Source: Amorphochlora amoebiformis
Taxonomy: Eukaryota; Cercozoa; Chlorarachniophyceae
Direction: 5' to 3'
DNA length: 64,000 nucleotides
NCBI GenBank assembly: GCA_054601695.1
Contig: BAAHQB010000098.1
Location: 558,001-622,000 of the forward strand
Part shown: positions 1 through 32,169 of the stretch, in pieces
How the letters are laid out: every line of letters starts with the position of its first letter
Numbering within the stretch: position 1 is the stretch's first letter
Notes under the pieces: generated by a model
What the model was told of the DNA's origin: nothing
Databases searched by the model: none
What the model saw: the letters and a program-made list of their open reading frames with translations, nothing else
Made by a program: the position numbers and the translations under genes

Positions 1-218
1 TTTGTATACGTTCGTATATTAGCTTAAAAACAGACCCATAGCAAACATCAAAAGACACGATACAGTCTTAGGCCCCACTCCCTAAATAGTGTTCAATTAT
101 TTAGAAATATATACCTTTTTAAGACCCTACATAAATATACAATATATATATATATATATATATACATACATAATATATGTATATATGTGTATATGTTATG
201 TATATATATATATGTATT

Positions 219-265
<47 letters not shown>

Positions 266-578
266 AAACAATGTTGTTAGCAGGAAATGACGAGGAAAGA
301 TGATATGTATGTATGTATATTATATATGTATTATATATACGTATAAATGTAGATATATATATATATATGTATATATACATTTACATTTTATTTATATTTA
401 ATGATTCAAAGTTTGTGTTGTATGAGTAAATTTATATACATAGATAAAGAAGATATGTATGTATAATATAGATAAGCATATAACACAGATATATGTATAT
501 ATGTATATATATGTATACATGCATCTTGCATTATATATACCTCCAGATGTATCATATATACATATATATATATATATA

Positions 579-616
<38 letters not shown>

Positions 617-789
617 TTGCATACATGCATATATAGTAAATAGATATTTATATATATAAATATATGTATACATATACACATATATATATGTACATAAATA
701 TAATACATAGGTATAATATAATAATACAAATGTATGTGTGTATAACAATGTATATATATATATATACATATATGTATGTAGGTATATAC

Positions 790-829
<40 letters not shown>

Positions 830-877
830 ATATGTACTCCATTGCTATGTACGCATCCAGCTATTGCGGACATTTGG

Positions 878-911
<34 letters not shown>

Positions 912-1144
912 AATATATACATATATATATATATATATCAATATATATATATATATATATAATATATATATATATATATAAATGTGTTCATACATGTACA
1001 TATATATTTATACACTTGTGTCATGTGCATGTGCATATGCATATTTTCACATATTGATATGGATTACGTAACTTATGATATACATATGTATACATACATA
1101 TACACATATATATGTATACATATACATATGTATATAAATATTTA

Positions 1145-1193
<49 letters not shown>

Positions 1194-1336
1194 ACGTATA
1201 TTACACCTTAAAGCCCAGTAGATATTTTTTAACTTTGTCTGTTGGCCAGTCAGATAGGAAGTCCAGATTAGGTTCACCATCAGAGCACTCACTTTCAAAC
1301 TGATTCATGAGAATACGTATACACAAATATATATAC

Positions 1337-1386
<50 letters not shown>

Positions 1387-3102
1387 GTTATGTTAAATAT
1401 ATAGTATAAAAATTTATTTCTCTTCATCTATTTAGACGTTATCTATATCAGGTTAGGGTTAGGATTACGGTTAGGTCAGATCAGGGTTAGGGTAGGGCTC
1501 AGGTTAGGATTGGTTAGGGTTAGGTCAGATAAGCGTTAGGGTTAGGGTTCAGGTTAGGATTAGGGTTAGGGTTAGGTCAGATCAGGGTTAGGGTTACGGT
1601 TAGGGTTCAGGTTAGGGTTAGGGTTAGGTGAGATGAGGGTTAGGGTTAGGGTTCACGCTAGGGTGCTAGGGTTAGGGTTAGGTCAGATTAGGGTTAGGGT
1701 TAGGGTTCAGGTTAGGATTAGGGATACGGTTAGGTTAGATAAGGGTTGGGGGCAGGGTTAGGGTTCAGGTTAGGGTTAGGGTTAGGGTTAGGTCAGATCA
1801 TGTTTAGGGTTAGGGTTCAGGTTAGGGTTAGGGTTAGGGTTAGGGTTAGGTCAGATCAGGGTTAGGGTTAGAGTTCAGGTTAGGATTAGGGTTAGGGGTT
1901 AGGTCAGATCAGGGTTAGGGTTAGGGTTCAGGTTAGGGTTAGGGTTCAGGTTAGGGTTAGGGTGTTAGGGTTAGGGTTTCGTGTCAGGCTTAAGGTTAAA
2001 AACGGTCACAGTTAGGGTTTAGGTTAGGGCGTTGGATGAGGGTTGAGGGTCAGGTTTCAGGTTAGATTAGGGTTAGGATTATTAAGGTGTTAGGATGAGG
2101 GTTAGGGGTCAGGCTTAAGGTTAGATTAGGGAGGGTTAGGGGTCAGGCTTAAGGTTAGATTAGGGAGGGTTAGGGGTCAGGCTTAAGGTAAGATTAGGGT
2201 TAGGGTTATTAAGCTGTTAGGATGAGGGTTAGGCTTAAGGTTAGATTAGGGATTAGAGGTCAGGCTTAAGGTTAGATTAGGGTGCTAGGATGAGGGTTAG
2301 GGGTCAGATTGGGGTGTTAGGATGAGGGTTAGGGGTCAGAGTCAAGGTTAGATTAGGGTTAGGGTTAGGGTAAGGTTAGGGTTCAGATTAGGGTGTTAGG
2401 ATAGGGGATAGGGTTAGGGTCAGGGGTTAAGATAATATTTTAGGGTTAGGGTTAGGCTAAGGTAATTTTAAAGGTTGGGGTTAAGTTTGGTTAGAAATTG
2501 GGGTAGATTTGGGTTAGGATTAGGGCTCACGTTAGGTGACAGACGGACAGGTTAGGGTTGGGGTTAGGGTTAGGGTTAGGGTTAGGGTTAGGGTTAGGGT
2601 TAGGGTTAGGGTTAGGGTTAGGGTTAGGTAGGGTTAGGATTAGAATTGGGATTAGGGCTAGGGGTAGCTATGGTTAGGACTAGGGTTCGGGTAAGGTTAG
2701 GGTTAGGGTTGGGGTTAGGGTTAGGATTAGGGTTAGGGTTAGGGTTAGGTAGGGTTAGAGCTGAACTCTGGAAATTGCGGTTGAGAGTCTTAGAGTGTTA
2801 TACATGACGCACATAATGGCACCCTTTCTAGAATCGCTGTTAGTATGAGTCTTATCCTGTGCATTTTCACGTCTGCTAGGCCTCCGCATCGTATTGCCTG
2901 GGAATATGCATTTGCATTATCATTTATATATTACATATATATATATATATGTTAATTTGTGCATATTTATGTATCTATATGTGTAGTATCATATAGTATG
3001 TATAGCTGGAATAAATGTACATTGATGTGAAAATAACTAATGTGTGTTTAATATATGTATGCACATATATATATATATATATACATACATCTACATGTAC
3101 AT

Positions 3103-3134
<32 letters not shown>

Positions 3135-3226
3135 ATATATATACATATATATAAATATATATATATATGTATGTGTGTTGTTTTCGTGTTATTTAATATA
3201 CGTATGTGCATATATACTATATAATA

Positions 3227-3259
<33 letters not shown>

Positions 3260-3381
3260 GTATAAATGCATATATATATATATATGTATATATAATTGTA
3301 AACATGCATATTTTCGTATATTTTTATTATATATATCTATATATAAATATTTATCTACAATGTCACCCAGATAATTCCATT

Positions 3382-3419
<38 letters not shown>

Positions 3420-3613
3420 CATTATGTATATATGTATATATGTGGTTCACATGCGTGTGTAAAGATACATGAGCCCCTATAAATCTTTCATCTCGCTCTA
3501 TTTGGCGGTGAGGTACTCTCAACTTAATCCTGTCGCCAAAGCTGTTTAACCCTCTAAATCGAACCCTATAACCTCTTCTGCGATCCCTGGTGGGGCATTT
3601 AGAACCTGGGGTT

Positions 3614-3652
<39 letters not shown>

Positions 3653-3835
3653 CATATATTCTTATTTACATGTATATTATCTTAGGGTATATTGTGTAAT
3701 TGTATATTGCTAATATTACGTATGTGCGTGTATGTGTGTATGTATAAAACATTTATAATTTGAATAGATATATTTATACAAATTTACATGTTTATGTATA
3801 TATTATATGTGTAAATATGTTGTAAATATATATGC

Positions 3836-3916
<81 letters not shown>

Positions 3917-3974
3917 ATATATATATATATATATAATATATGTAATATATATATGTATATATATATATACATTG

Positions 3975-4011
<37 letters not shown>

Positions 4012-4128
4012 CGCATATATATATAGATATATATATATATATATAATATATATATATATGTAAAATGTATATATTACCTGTACAAAAACATATCACATAT
4101 ACATATTTATGTATATACATATATACAT

Positions 4129-4167
<39 letters not shown>

Positions 4168-4209
4168 CACATATATATATATATATATTTACATATATGT
4201 ATATATTTT

Positions 4210-4269
<60 letters not shown>

Positions 4270-5335
4270 TATAACATATATACATGCCCGTATATTCATA
4301 ACATTCCCTTATATCCAAATACCTCCTTCCATGTAGGTAAGGTCATCTTAAGCGTAGCAAACGCCCTGGCCGATGTTTTATCCGTTGTATTTTGAGACAG
4401 GATTGTGCGACACAACGAATCTAACAGCGACCACCCGTCTAAAGAGAAGCGAGAGAGAGTGAGAGTGGAAGTGAGAGCGAAAGAGGGAGAGAGCGAGCGA
4501 GAATAAGAGCGTAAGAGAGCGGAGAAAGCGAGAGAGACAGACAGAGAGAGGAAGACACAAAGAAGGAGGGATACAGAGAGAGGGATACAGAGAGACAGAA
4601 GGCCAGAGGGAGAGAGAGAGGCAGAGGGGTAGAGGGAGAGAAAAAGAGAGAAGGAGAGAGAGGGAGGCAGATAGAGAATGAAAGGGAGATAAGAAGGCTT
4701 TAATTTATTTTCTCATATACATCTATAGATAGATACTACACACCTAGATATACAAATATATATGTGTACGTTTTGTTGATGTATAAATATTAAAAACTGT
4801 ATATAGTAGTAAATAGATATATAAAAATATTGATAAATACGTACGTACAGGAGAGGGAAGAATGGGAATTCTGAGAGTCAAACAGAATATAAACAATTTG
4901 CAGATATTTATATTATAATTGCATTTGTATGGTATACGTAAAATTACACTAATTATGTTTATAAGTATGTATTCATTTATTATTATGAACGCATGCATAT
5001 ATTACATGTATATGCATGTGAGCATGAGTATGTACGTAATATGGAATATATAATATATATATAATATATATATATATATATGTATATAGTATGCATATAT
5101 ATATATATATATATATAATGTACATGTGTATACAAATATTATACCATACATATATACTTAATATTTACGTATGCATTATACATTTATACATACACACACT
5201 CACAGACATATTATACATGTATATTAATATATATGTATATATAACATATATATATATATACATATATTTATATGTATAAATATACGTATATATACGATAC
5301 ACACACATATGTATTAGATGTGATATGTATGTATG

Positions 5336-5389
<54 letters not shown>

Positions 5390-5712
5390 GAATCTATGTA
5401 TAAATAAATGAATATACATGCGTACATACCTGTACATATGATATGTTTGTGTCTTTTTTAACAAAATACCTCGTTCGAAGGACTTAACACGTGTCGGCTT
5501 TCCGTATAACTCAACACTGACAATTTAATTTATTTTTGTATTTTCTACATATATATATATACATGTATATATGTGTATTTGTAAATTTCTACCTAAAATA
5601 TATCTACATAACATTTACATGTATATGTTGTGTAGAACATAAATTATGCATTTGTTCTAAAGATAATAATGCTAATAATACATGCACATATACAAAGATA
5701 CATTCATACACA

Positions 5713-5750
<38 letters not shown>

Positions 5751-5833
5751 TATATATGTATATATGTGTGTATATGTGCATGTAGAGCGGAGGGATTAAG
5801 CGAGCAGAGGGATTGATATGTATACATATATAC

Positions 5834-5879
<46 letters not shown>

Positions 5880-6170
5880 TGTGTATATATAATACATGTG
5901 TACATTTATACTACATACAGATACATAGATTTAATACTAGAAAAGATCTACATGACATGTATCCTTTAATATGTTTTCATGGATGTATTTACACATACAC
6001 TATGTAAATATCGCATGTAACAAGTACAAATTTTTAGGAGATTACAAACGCACAGAATCTCATGAGCAGCGTAGCATGCCTGGGAGCTTGGTTTTTCTAA
6101 TATAATATATATTTTGATATCTATATATAAATGCTAGTGTAATTTATATATATATATATATATACATATA

Positions 6171-6229
<59 letters not shown>

Positions 6230-6283
6230 CATATATATATATACATATTTATATATATATATATATATACATATATATATACA

Positions 6284-6314
<31 letters not shown>

Positions 6315-6611
6315 GTACATATATACAAGGTTCAAAAGAGAGAATTCATTTGGAGGTTGTGAAGTCTATAGTTAGTTTGTCCATTCAAAGATTACTGAAG
6401 TTGGGAAGCGGGTCTGTTTTGATCTTCGTGGAGTTGTTGGACTTCTTAACTTTTCGAACACTCCGAGAGGATGAAGGCTTCTTTTCTGAATAATACAGTG
6501 TATGTATAGATGAGATTTTCACGTTTGTAACATGTAAAATGTAAAATTATATATTTACTAAATATAATATGTGTATTTTTGTATATGTTTACAATTTACA
6601 TACATACGTAC

Positions 6612-6645
<34 letters not shown>

Positions 6646-6795
6646 TTATATGTAAATTGCATATATGCACGTATGTATTATCATATATATATTTTATATA
6701 TATATATATATATATATGTATACATACATATATATATATATATGTATAAATATATATATTTATATATATATATATATATATATATGGATGATATG

Positions 6796-6833
<38 letters not shown>

Positions 6834-6999
6834 AAGATATATATATTATATTTATTTGTATATATATTCAATACATATATATATATATATATCGTATACA
6901 TATATAATATATATATACACACATATATATATATATAAAATATATATATGCGCTTATAAACGTAAGTAATATATACATGTGTGTGTATGTCTATATATG

Positions 7000-7049
<50 letters not shown>

Positions 7050-7115
7050 GTATATATATATATATATATGTATATAAATATTTAATATATATATATAACT
7101 ACAATATATATTTAC

Positions 7116-7151
<36 letters not shown>

Positions 7152-7900
7152 ATAAATTTATATATACTGCATGTATATATATGTATGAATATTTCTATCG
7201 CTAACCAACCAAACCTCCATCTTACCTTTCCTCGAAGGGCTTGGCTTAAAAGTTAGGGATTTAGGTTGGGGCTGGTCAAGCTTCTTAACAGTCTATGTAA
7301 GTGGGAAGATTTAGCCGGCTGTGAGTGAATGTAAGCGATATCATGAAGGAATATGCATGCACGATTTTTTTTTCCTGATATTATTCAATCTATGACTTCC
7401 AGGTCACAGTATTAGTACCTTTAGTTTTTTGGCCGATAGCTTCCTTAGATCTGTTTTCACTCTTCTCTTCTCTCCCTTCTGTAAAGGTTTTAAAACCTGA
7501 GAAATGTAAAGAATGTGTACAATTAAAAGCTCGCCTTCTCCTGCTTGATTTTCACCGCCGCCTTATCCGGTGAACAGGCTTCCAGAGGCGGAATGTCGTC
7601 TTCCCCTTTGGCGATTCTCACCTACTCCATATTCAACTTAAGTCGACCTCGGGACGATGCAGAAGGGATATATGGGGGGGTTAGATCGCACCGAGCTCCG
7701 AAGTTTATAGTTTCCAGTAGATCTCCTGGGCATCTATTAGTTCCTTAGCCGCAAAAAAAAAGCAATGTGTATCCGTACACGAGCCTACCGGTTAATCAAT
7801 GGCTCTATATACATAAACAATAACAAAACTGTGCAGGGGAGAGGAGAAATACGGCCAGACGTCGTCTGCCATACGCTTACCTGTCACCTGGGTGTGTCAT
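1..7900 (-). CDS. HhH-GPD superfamily base-excision DNA repair glycosylase (endonuclease III-like), C-terminus cut by window edge
   Basis: Predicted exons, 5' to 3': 7900-7881, 7725-7692, 7621-7556, 7496-7419, 7292-7226, 6485-6396, 6096-6054, 5516-5470, 4420-4323, 3605-3573, 2897-2823, 1299-1207, 81-36; phases agree at every junction. About 263 residues are visible. The start is ATG at 7900 (MTHPGD). The first ~120 residues are Lys/Ser/Pro-rich and basic, probably a nuclear or DNA-binding tail. The HhH-GPD fold follows: [20 protein letters not shown], then [15 protein letters not shown], then the hairpin [18 protein letters not shown]. The Lys in GVGPKT matches the catalytic Lys of endonuclease III-type enzymes; the catalytic Asp and any FeS cluster lie beyond the edge. 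It resembles plant and fungal HhH-GPD proteins with the same LSQNTTD and CGGLA motifs. Family members remove oxidised or modified bases; the substrate cannot be read here. The 1300-2822 intron holds a CCCTAA array (sense strand). The first two exons are the least certain. Confidence 0.85.
1451..2757 (-). repeat. Interstitial telomere-type array with ~54-bp higher-order structure
   Basis: Degenerate TTAGGG on the plus strand, within glycosylase intron 2822-1300 (so CCCTAA in the transcript). Between about 1470 and 1960 the array is punctuated by variants of GTCAGATCAG roughly every 50-59 bp. From about 2080 to 2340 another unit (GATGAGGGTTAGGGGTCAGG) recurs. A near-perfect TTAGGG run is at about 2560-2625. 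Confidence 0.9.
4438..4690 (-). repeat. GA-rich tract (CT-rich on the gene's sense strand)
   Basis: Imperfect GAGA purine repeat of about 250 bp in the glycosylase intron 5469-4421. In the transcript it is a polypyrimidine tract upstream of the 4420 acceptor. Confidence 0.8.
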
Positions 7901-8025
7901 AATAAACGTTATCCCGGGCAATTTCGTGTAGTCCCGGATTATCCCGCCGAATCCATCAAATACCCTCTAATAATCAGTACACTGTCACGTGGAGAAGTCA
8001 CAGTCAACACGTGTCCCCTGTGGCG

Positions 8026-25735
<17,710 letters not shown>

Positions 25736-26441
25736 TCTAGATAGTGTATTCGGATATCTAGATGTCACCAGGGTATAGCGCTGCATGTGCAACTATAGAA
25801 CTAGTACGCTCACGAGATGCCGCAGTACCCTAAGTTGATTAACTAGATTAAGTTTATATATCCTAGATATCTCTCTTGCTGGATCCATGACTAGTACTAA
25901 TCTGCTAGATTATGTACCCGCGAGGATTATGATTGATCACACTTTCTAGAATTTAGTGATATTATCAATTTAATTTTATGTACCGGATGTCGCAGATCTA
26001 GCAGATATAAGCAAACACTAGAAACAATGCAGATACTCTTAGGAAGTCATGAATACTTGATTAGTGACTGTGACTACTGAATAAGCCAGTTAGCTAGGTT
26101 AGTGCAGCTACGTACATCTAGTACGTCTAGAACGTGTAGAATCTAGAGAATGGTCTGATGCTACCGAGTCAATCATATTGACTGAGCCCAAAGTTGTATA
26201 TAATTTGATATAGTGGAAATATTTAGATATGTAATTTAATTGTCCACGCGTGCACATTGTTACATACAGCGCCTCAGACCTGGCGAGAACAAACGACGGA
26301 GATTCCACAAAACTAAGTTAAAAGCGACCGGTACAGACTCACTCCCCGAGTCTGATGAAGATTCTAACTACACTAACCCATAGCACCCCGCTGATGGATG
26401 ATCGAGTCGCGATCGATATTCCTAGGAAATACCGCAACCAC
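25736..26441. other. CTAG-rich convergent intergenic spacer
   Basis: Lies between the stops of the membrane kinase (25735) and GPC1 (26442), so it carries both 3' ends. It lacks (TA)n and has at least 14 CTAG tetranucleotides in its first ~425 bases by eye. Bases 25986-26009 (GATGTCGCAGATCTAGCAGA...) closely resemble 40760-40781 in the next convergent spacer. No coding exon was found. Confidence 0.7.
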
Positions 26442-26564
26442 CTATTGGATTTTTTTCTGCTCAGGAGAAGTCAAAGATTCCTTCACTTGATTCGCCTGCG
26501 CATATATTCACATATTATATTAAATTACATAAAGCTGCTGTATTTGTGCCTACGATACATCAAG

Positions 26565-26600
<36 letters not shown>

Positions 26601-26722
26601 TATGTATGTACATACATACACACATATATATTCAGGTATGTATACAAATAAAAATTATTTCATATGCATACATTTGTGGTTATATACCTACACACATCCG
26701 CAATGGTATATATGTATATACG

Positions 26723-26764
<42 letters not shown>

Positions 26765-26952
26765 CATACATGTATAAACTAATACGCATATATGCACATA
26801 TATACCACATATATATATATATATATATATAATATACATACATAATTTAAACATATTTACATATATATGTATATATATGTATGTATACAATATATATATA
26901 TATATTCATACTATATATATATGTATATATGTGTATGTACGTATATAGGTGT

Positions 26953-26984
<32 letters not shown>

Positions 26985-28550
26985 GCATGTAAAAGAAACA
27001 TCATAATAATTTATATGTGTTCTACATATTTATATTTTCATATATGTGTGTATACATTTATATTTATATATCATGTATAAAAAATAAATATATATATATA
27101 TATATACAATATGTACATGTATTACTCGAACCTGTACAGGAGTTGGCTCCTTCTTCAACTGAGACACTGACACCGAAGGCTTTTCCAAGGATTCTTTGCT
27201 GATTATGAGATTTTCGATCGAGGACGTTGACGCTTTCGAGCGAGGAGATTTTGACTCGATTGAGTCGGGCGTCCGGAACTGGAGGATATAGCGCTCGGCA
27301 AACACGTGGATGTAGAAGCGAGCGCCGTTCCATACACAGTATATGTACAGTACGGCTAGGTAGACGATGTGGGCCCAGAAGCTCTCGTACAACATCTTGC
27401 ACGGCAGCATGGTGATGAGCGTATAGACGGCTTGAAACGTGACGAAAATAATCTTAGTTTTGAGCGATGTGTGGTCGTAGGACTCATCCTTGGCCATGAT
27501 ACCGAGGCGCCGTGCTATTCGCAGGGAGATAAAATGGGCCGGCATACGTGGATGTGTGGCGATCCAACGACAGGACGTCTGCAGCTTCCTCCGTTCGATC
27601 TCCTTTCGGCCTATGATCTCGGTGAGCAAGATTTGTAAGAGCTGCCAGACGAGGTATAGAGCGAACGAGTATCCCCACCACGTGGTCCAAGGCAGGTAGC
27701 AGCTCTCCCCAGTCTCCTCGTTGCACAATTTGGCGTGGTCTGTGTTGTACCAGCGCGTGCACATCATGAGCAGGGGAGGAGCAGCGTGAACATATAGAGA
27801 CGTGACTTTCTCGAGGCTATGGAACACCAGGCTATTCCTCCAGGTAACCATCGCCAAGCCCACAGGTCCGTTAGTCCAGACGAAGCACACCTGCAGCAGC
27901 GTTGTGTTCTCCGGGCACACAATAAGGATGATAATGAGCACCAGGTTTACGTAGTAGCAAAAGTCGAAGAGGAAGTATTTGAAAACACCTCCCCACCAGA
28001 GACAGACTCTCGTAACCATCATGGCTCCCACAGTTACGATGTAAAACTTCCAGAATTGGTCTGGCAACTTCAGCGCGAAGAACTCGGCCGAGACCAGTAG
28101 CATGACCCCCAACGTGAAGGATATGCAATCGATCATGCGTGCGACAGGTGGCTCCTTGACGAAATCCCTTACCCTCTTGTTCGAGCTACCGGTGATGATC
28201 CGCCTGGCGGCTTTTGCCCCCTTCTGCCTAAGAGAAGAACCCTTCTTCTTGATCTGCTCATGGATGGTTCGAAGGCCATCCCGGGCTTCCGAAAGCTTTT
28301 TCTTTATTCGTAACTGGTGTTTACGTATCCTTTTTTTCCACTCTTTGCGTAGATGATCCGGGATCGAGGGCACTTCTTTGAAGAAGCCCATGAGGTCGCC
28401 GGTAAAATCAGACAGTCTAAGCTGTTCATCTTCGTCGTCGCCGAATCCAATTCCGTCCACGCCCCCCCCGCCTCCGAATTCATCGAAATCCCAGTAATCG
28501 TCCGTTATATTCACGCTTTTGGCGTCGTTACGCTCTGTGTTAGCGCCCAT
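26442..28550 (-). CDS. GPC1: Glycerophosphocholine acyltransferase, GPC1 family (former DUF2838)
   Basis: Two exons, 28550-27132 and 26495-26442, split by a 636-nt TA-rich intron; phase 0, 490 residues, ending PEQKKIQ. The first in-frame ATG is 28550; an upstream in-frame stop rules out an earlier ATG. Order: acidic, Gly-rich N-terminus (DYWDFDEFGGGGGV), a basic Lys/Arg-rich stretch, then about eight hydrophobic segments. The region NGPVGLAMVTWRNSLVFHSL, followed by EKVTSLYVHAAPP, is the signature of yeast Gpc1 and its plant and algal relatives, which acylate glycero-3-phosphocholine with acyl-CoA to make lysophosphatidylcholine, normally in the ER membrane. The C-terminal tail is Ser/Lys-rich. 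Unlike its neighbours, nearly all coding sequence lies in one 1.4-kb exon. The family call is strong; substrate is inferred from the family. Confidence 0.93.
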
Positions 28551-28751
28551 GGAGGACGCCCCGTCCCGTGCCTGTGTTGGAGATGCAGTCGTGTCGGTGT
28601 TTGTTGCCAAGTGGCTTAATTTGGATTATTTTACAAAATTTACACCAGTATCGGAGCATCTCCAAGTTTATATCCGAAAATCTCCAAATCACTTCCGACC
28701 GGAACTTGGAAAGCCGAAAGGAGAAAGCCTAGACACGACCCCAAGGCGAAC
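28551..28751. promoter_or_regulatory. Divergent intergenic region between GPC1 and EngB
   Basis: 201 bp separate the two ATGs. There is no (TA)n. ATCTCCAA occurs twice (about 28658-28665 and 28679-28686), near CCGAAA and CCGGAA motifs. A shared bidirectional promoter is inferred from position only. Confidence 0.55.
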
Positions 28752-29335
28752 ATGGCGCGCGGCTACGTGTCGATCGCGGTCCTGTGTGTTCTCCATGCCC
28801 GAACATACTCTCTAGGCAATAATCAAGCCGTACATCGGGCCACCCACCTCCCATGGCTACGCCACTCCTCACTTCAGAGCGCGCGGAAGGGGGGGTATAC
28901 AGGAAGGAATCCCACGAGCGAAGGCCTGCGGCTGCTGGGGGAGCTCTTCCCCTCAAGGCTAGGTCCCCATCGACTCAAAATTAACGCGAAACACGCGAAG
29001 AAGAGCCTTAGCAACCGGGGGGGCAGGGGTGGTGGCAAGGGTGGGACGGGTGCGACAGCGAAGCGCACGTCACCTCGGGCGTTTGTGGATAGGAGGCTTC
29101 GAAAAATGCTGAAACCGTACGGCGTGAGTGAAAAGGCTTTGGAAACGCTGGAGTCTCAGGTACTTATTCAGTTATTCACTATTTCTGCGATATTATAGAT
29201 TTAGAGTTCGTTTAGCAGGGTGCTTGGTAGGGGTTACATGTTGGGAGATTGAAAGCATAGCCTTCTTATCTCTCCTCTTCGCGAGTGGGATTGACTTGTG
29301 GGGGTCGGTGTGCTTGATATTATATTATATATATA

Positions 29336-29368
<33 letters not shown>

Positions 29369-29472
29369 ACATTTATGTATATATATTACATGTAATGTAT
29401 ATAACGTGTATATTATATTATACACGTACGTATATCTTATATGTACATTTTTTAATAAATGTATATATGTAA

Positions 29473-29506
<34 letters not shown>

Positions 29507-29592
29507 TATATATTATGAATATATCTATATCTATATATCTATACATATATTATGAAGATATACTCTCATATATACATATACATATATATATA

Positions 29593-29631
<39 letters not shown>

Positions 29632-29897
29632 TAAATATTTATGTATGCGGGTATAAAAATATGGATTAACATACCTACATACATACATGCATACACATTT
29701 ATACATATTACGTATAACATATATTATATATGATTAAATATATATATATATTATATATATGTATATATATGTGCATATATATCGATGTATACCCGTAGAA
29801 AAATATGGATTCACATACACACATACATATATGCGCACATACATACTATATATATATATATATATATATAGATAGATAGATATGTATACATATATAC

Positions 29898-29961
<64 letters not shown>

Positions 29962-29972
29962 CATATATGCGC

Positions 29973-30019
<47 letters not shown>

Positions 30020-30180
30020 TATACATATATATATATATATATATAATATTATATATACATATATATATACATACATATCTTTGTTCACATATAATACATA
30101 TAATATATAGTACATATGTAATATATATGTTATATGTATGCATATATGTACATGTACATATATATATATGTATAAGTACA

Positions 30181-30218
<38 letters not shown>

Positions 30219-31281
30219 AATAAAAATTACACACTATATATGAATACACATAAATTTCAAAACATATATATATAATATATATATATATATATAATATATA
30301 TATGTATATATTTATATATATAATATATATGTATATATATATATATATATAATATATGTATATAAAAATATATTTATTATCAGTTCATTGTGCCGGAGAT
30401 CGCCATGGGCCTCACAGACACTGAGTTTCAGGAACTCAACGTACAGGTACATATCTCATAATTTGGGTACATATTTTTGTGATGCAGAAAAGCATGTATC
30501 GTTGTAGGGAAACGATCTAATTCTAGTAAAGAAGGCTCTCGGAAAGCTCCAATCAGATGATAGCAAGATTGTCACTACTTTTAAGGATCTCACAAAAGAG
30601 GAGGTAAAATGTGGATTTTGCTTTGTACTATGTCGTGATCTATCTATAATGTATATATATATATATATAACGTATGTGCTTATGAAGATTCCGGTGAATT
30701 GCTATGCGTAGATATATACAAACATACACATATATTATATTACATATTTATAATTCTATATACATATGTATAATTATATACACATATGTATCTATTAATA
30801 TTATATATATATATATATATATTTACATATACATATATATATAGATATATATATATATAGATATATATATGTACATATGTATATATTATATACATAATAT
30901 ACATATATACACATTATATATTATATACTACATATGTGTATGTTCGTATGCATGTATAATACATACATAAACATCTTAGTTATGTTTGGTACATCTTTAT
31001 ATGTATGTATATATGTATGTATATATATTATAAAATACAGATAAATACATTTTATGATATTTACATGTATTTTTAATTTCTTTGCACAAAGATAGCCACT
31101 CATTCTCTCTCTCCTCTGAAAAGTGCCTTTCTATGGGCAACTTTTGGTCTTTTCGTCCTCTCTTTCTCTCATTCACCAAATCTCTCTTTCTCTAGACCCC
31201 TTGGTCCAAAACCACAATATATAACGTGTAATACACATTAAATGTACACTAATTGTAAACATATACATGTATATATATATA

Positions 31282-31327
<46 letters not shown>

Positions 31328-31403
31328 TGTCCATATAATGTATACCCTCGCACATACAACATATATATATATATATTCATATATATATATATATATATAG
31401 ATA

Positions 31404-31446
<43 letters not shown>

Positions 31447-31482
31447 ACACATTATATTTACATGCTTACATGTATACATACA

Positions 31483-31518
<36 letters not shown>

Positions 31519-32116
31519 GAATGTATATATGTGTTCAACAAAATTTGTTTAATATTTATTTATAGATCGACGACGACTTGGTACGAGAGCAAATCCTAGC
31601 AAACGACCAAGTAGTCCCAACCTAACCGTAACTGACCTAATCCTGATCCTCATCAGATCCTCCCTAGTCTCCTGTCCAAGTCTCGATTCTCAAAAACACC
31701 CATATACATATTTACCCGTTACACTAACCCTAACCCTTACCCTAAGCCTAGCCGCAATTCTAACACAGTGTTCATATTTTCATAGGTTGTAAGCCATGTA
31801 CATGTAGACATGCCAAATACAAGTTTTCACAGTAGCGTATCATCTATTTATTCCAAGCCGACTTGTAGCTCTAACGTTAAGCCTAATTTTAAGTTTGAGG
31901 AGTACGAGGAGAGCGACGAGGATTTGGATTCTGAAGATTGGGGTGTGTATATGCTGTATTTACATATGCAGTGTAAATGTGAATATATACAGTAAAAGAT
32001 TAAAGTAAAAATATGTAAGTGTAATGAAAATATTTGTATGTATATAAATTTAGGACACATGTGTGTGTTTATATGGTATGTGTGTATATGTATGCATTGT
32101 ATACGAAGATGTTATT

Positions 32117-32169
<53 letters not shown>

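Noticed and set aside
89-1303. Long open frames translating as (YI)n, (IY)n, TYIYIH and similar on both strands, here and across the window
   Set aside because: They are translations of (TA)n and related microsatellites, open in several frames on both strands at once, with no start context or family similarity.
1451-2757. Chromosome end (true telomere)
   Set aside because: The array is degenerate, flanked on both sides by exons of the same gene, and similar arrays occur in other introns.
7486-7570. Plus-strand reading [20 protein letters not shown] as a Cys-rich exon
   Set aside because: The minus strand gives two phase-compatible glycosylase exons over the same bases (7496-7419, 7621-7556).
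28551-28610. Extending GPC1 upstream to a TTG codon at 28610
   Set aside because: Not an ATG. The first in-frame ATG is at 28550, with a stop upstream of the TTG.
27064-28619. Several open frames antisense to GPC1
   Set aside because: Shadow frames of the 1.4-kb GPC1 exon; the GPC1 reading has a strong family signature.
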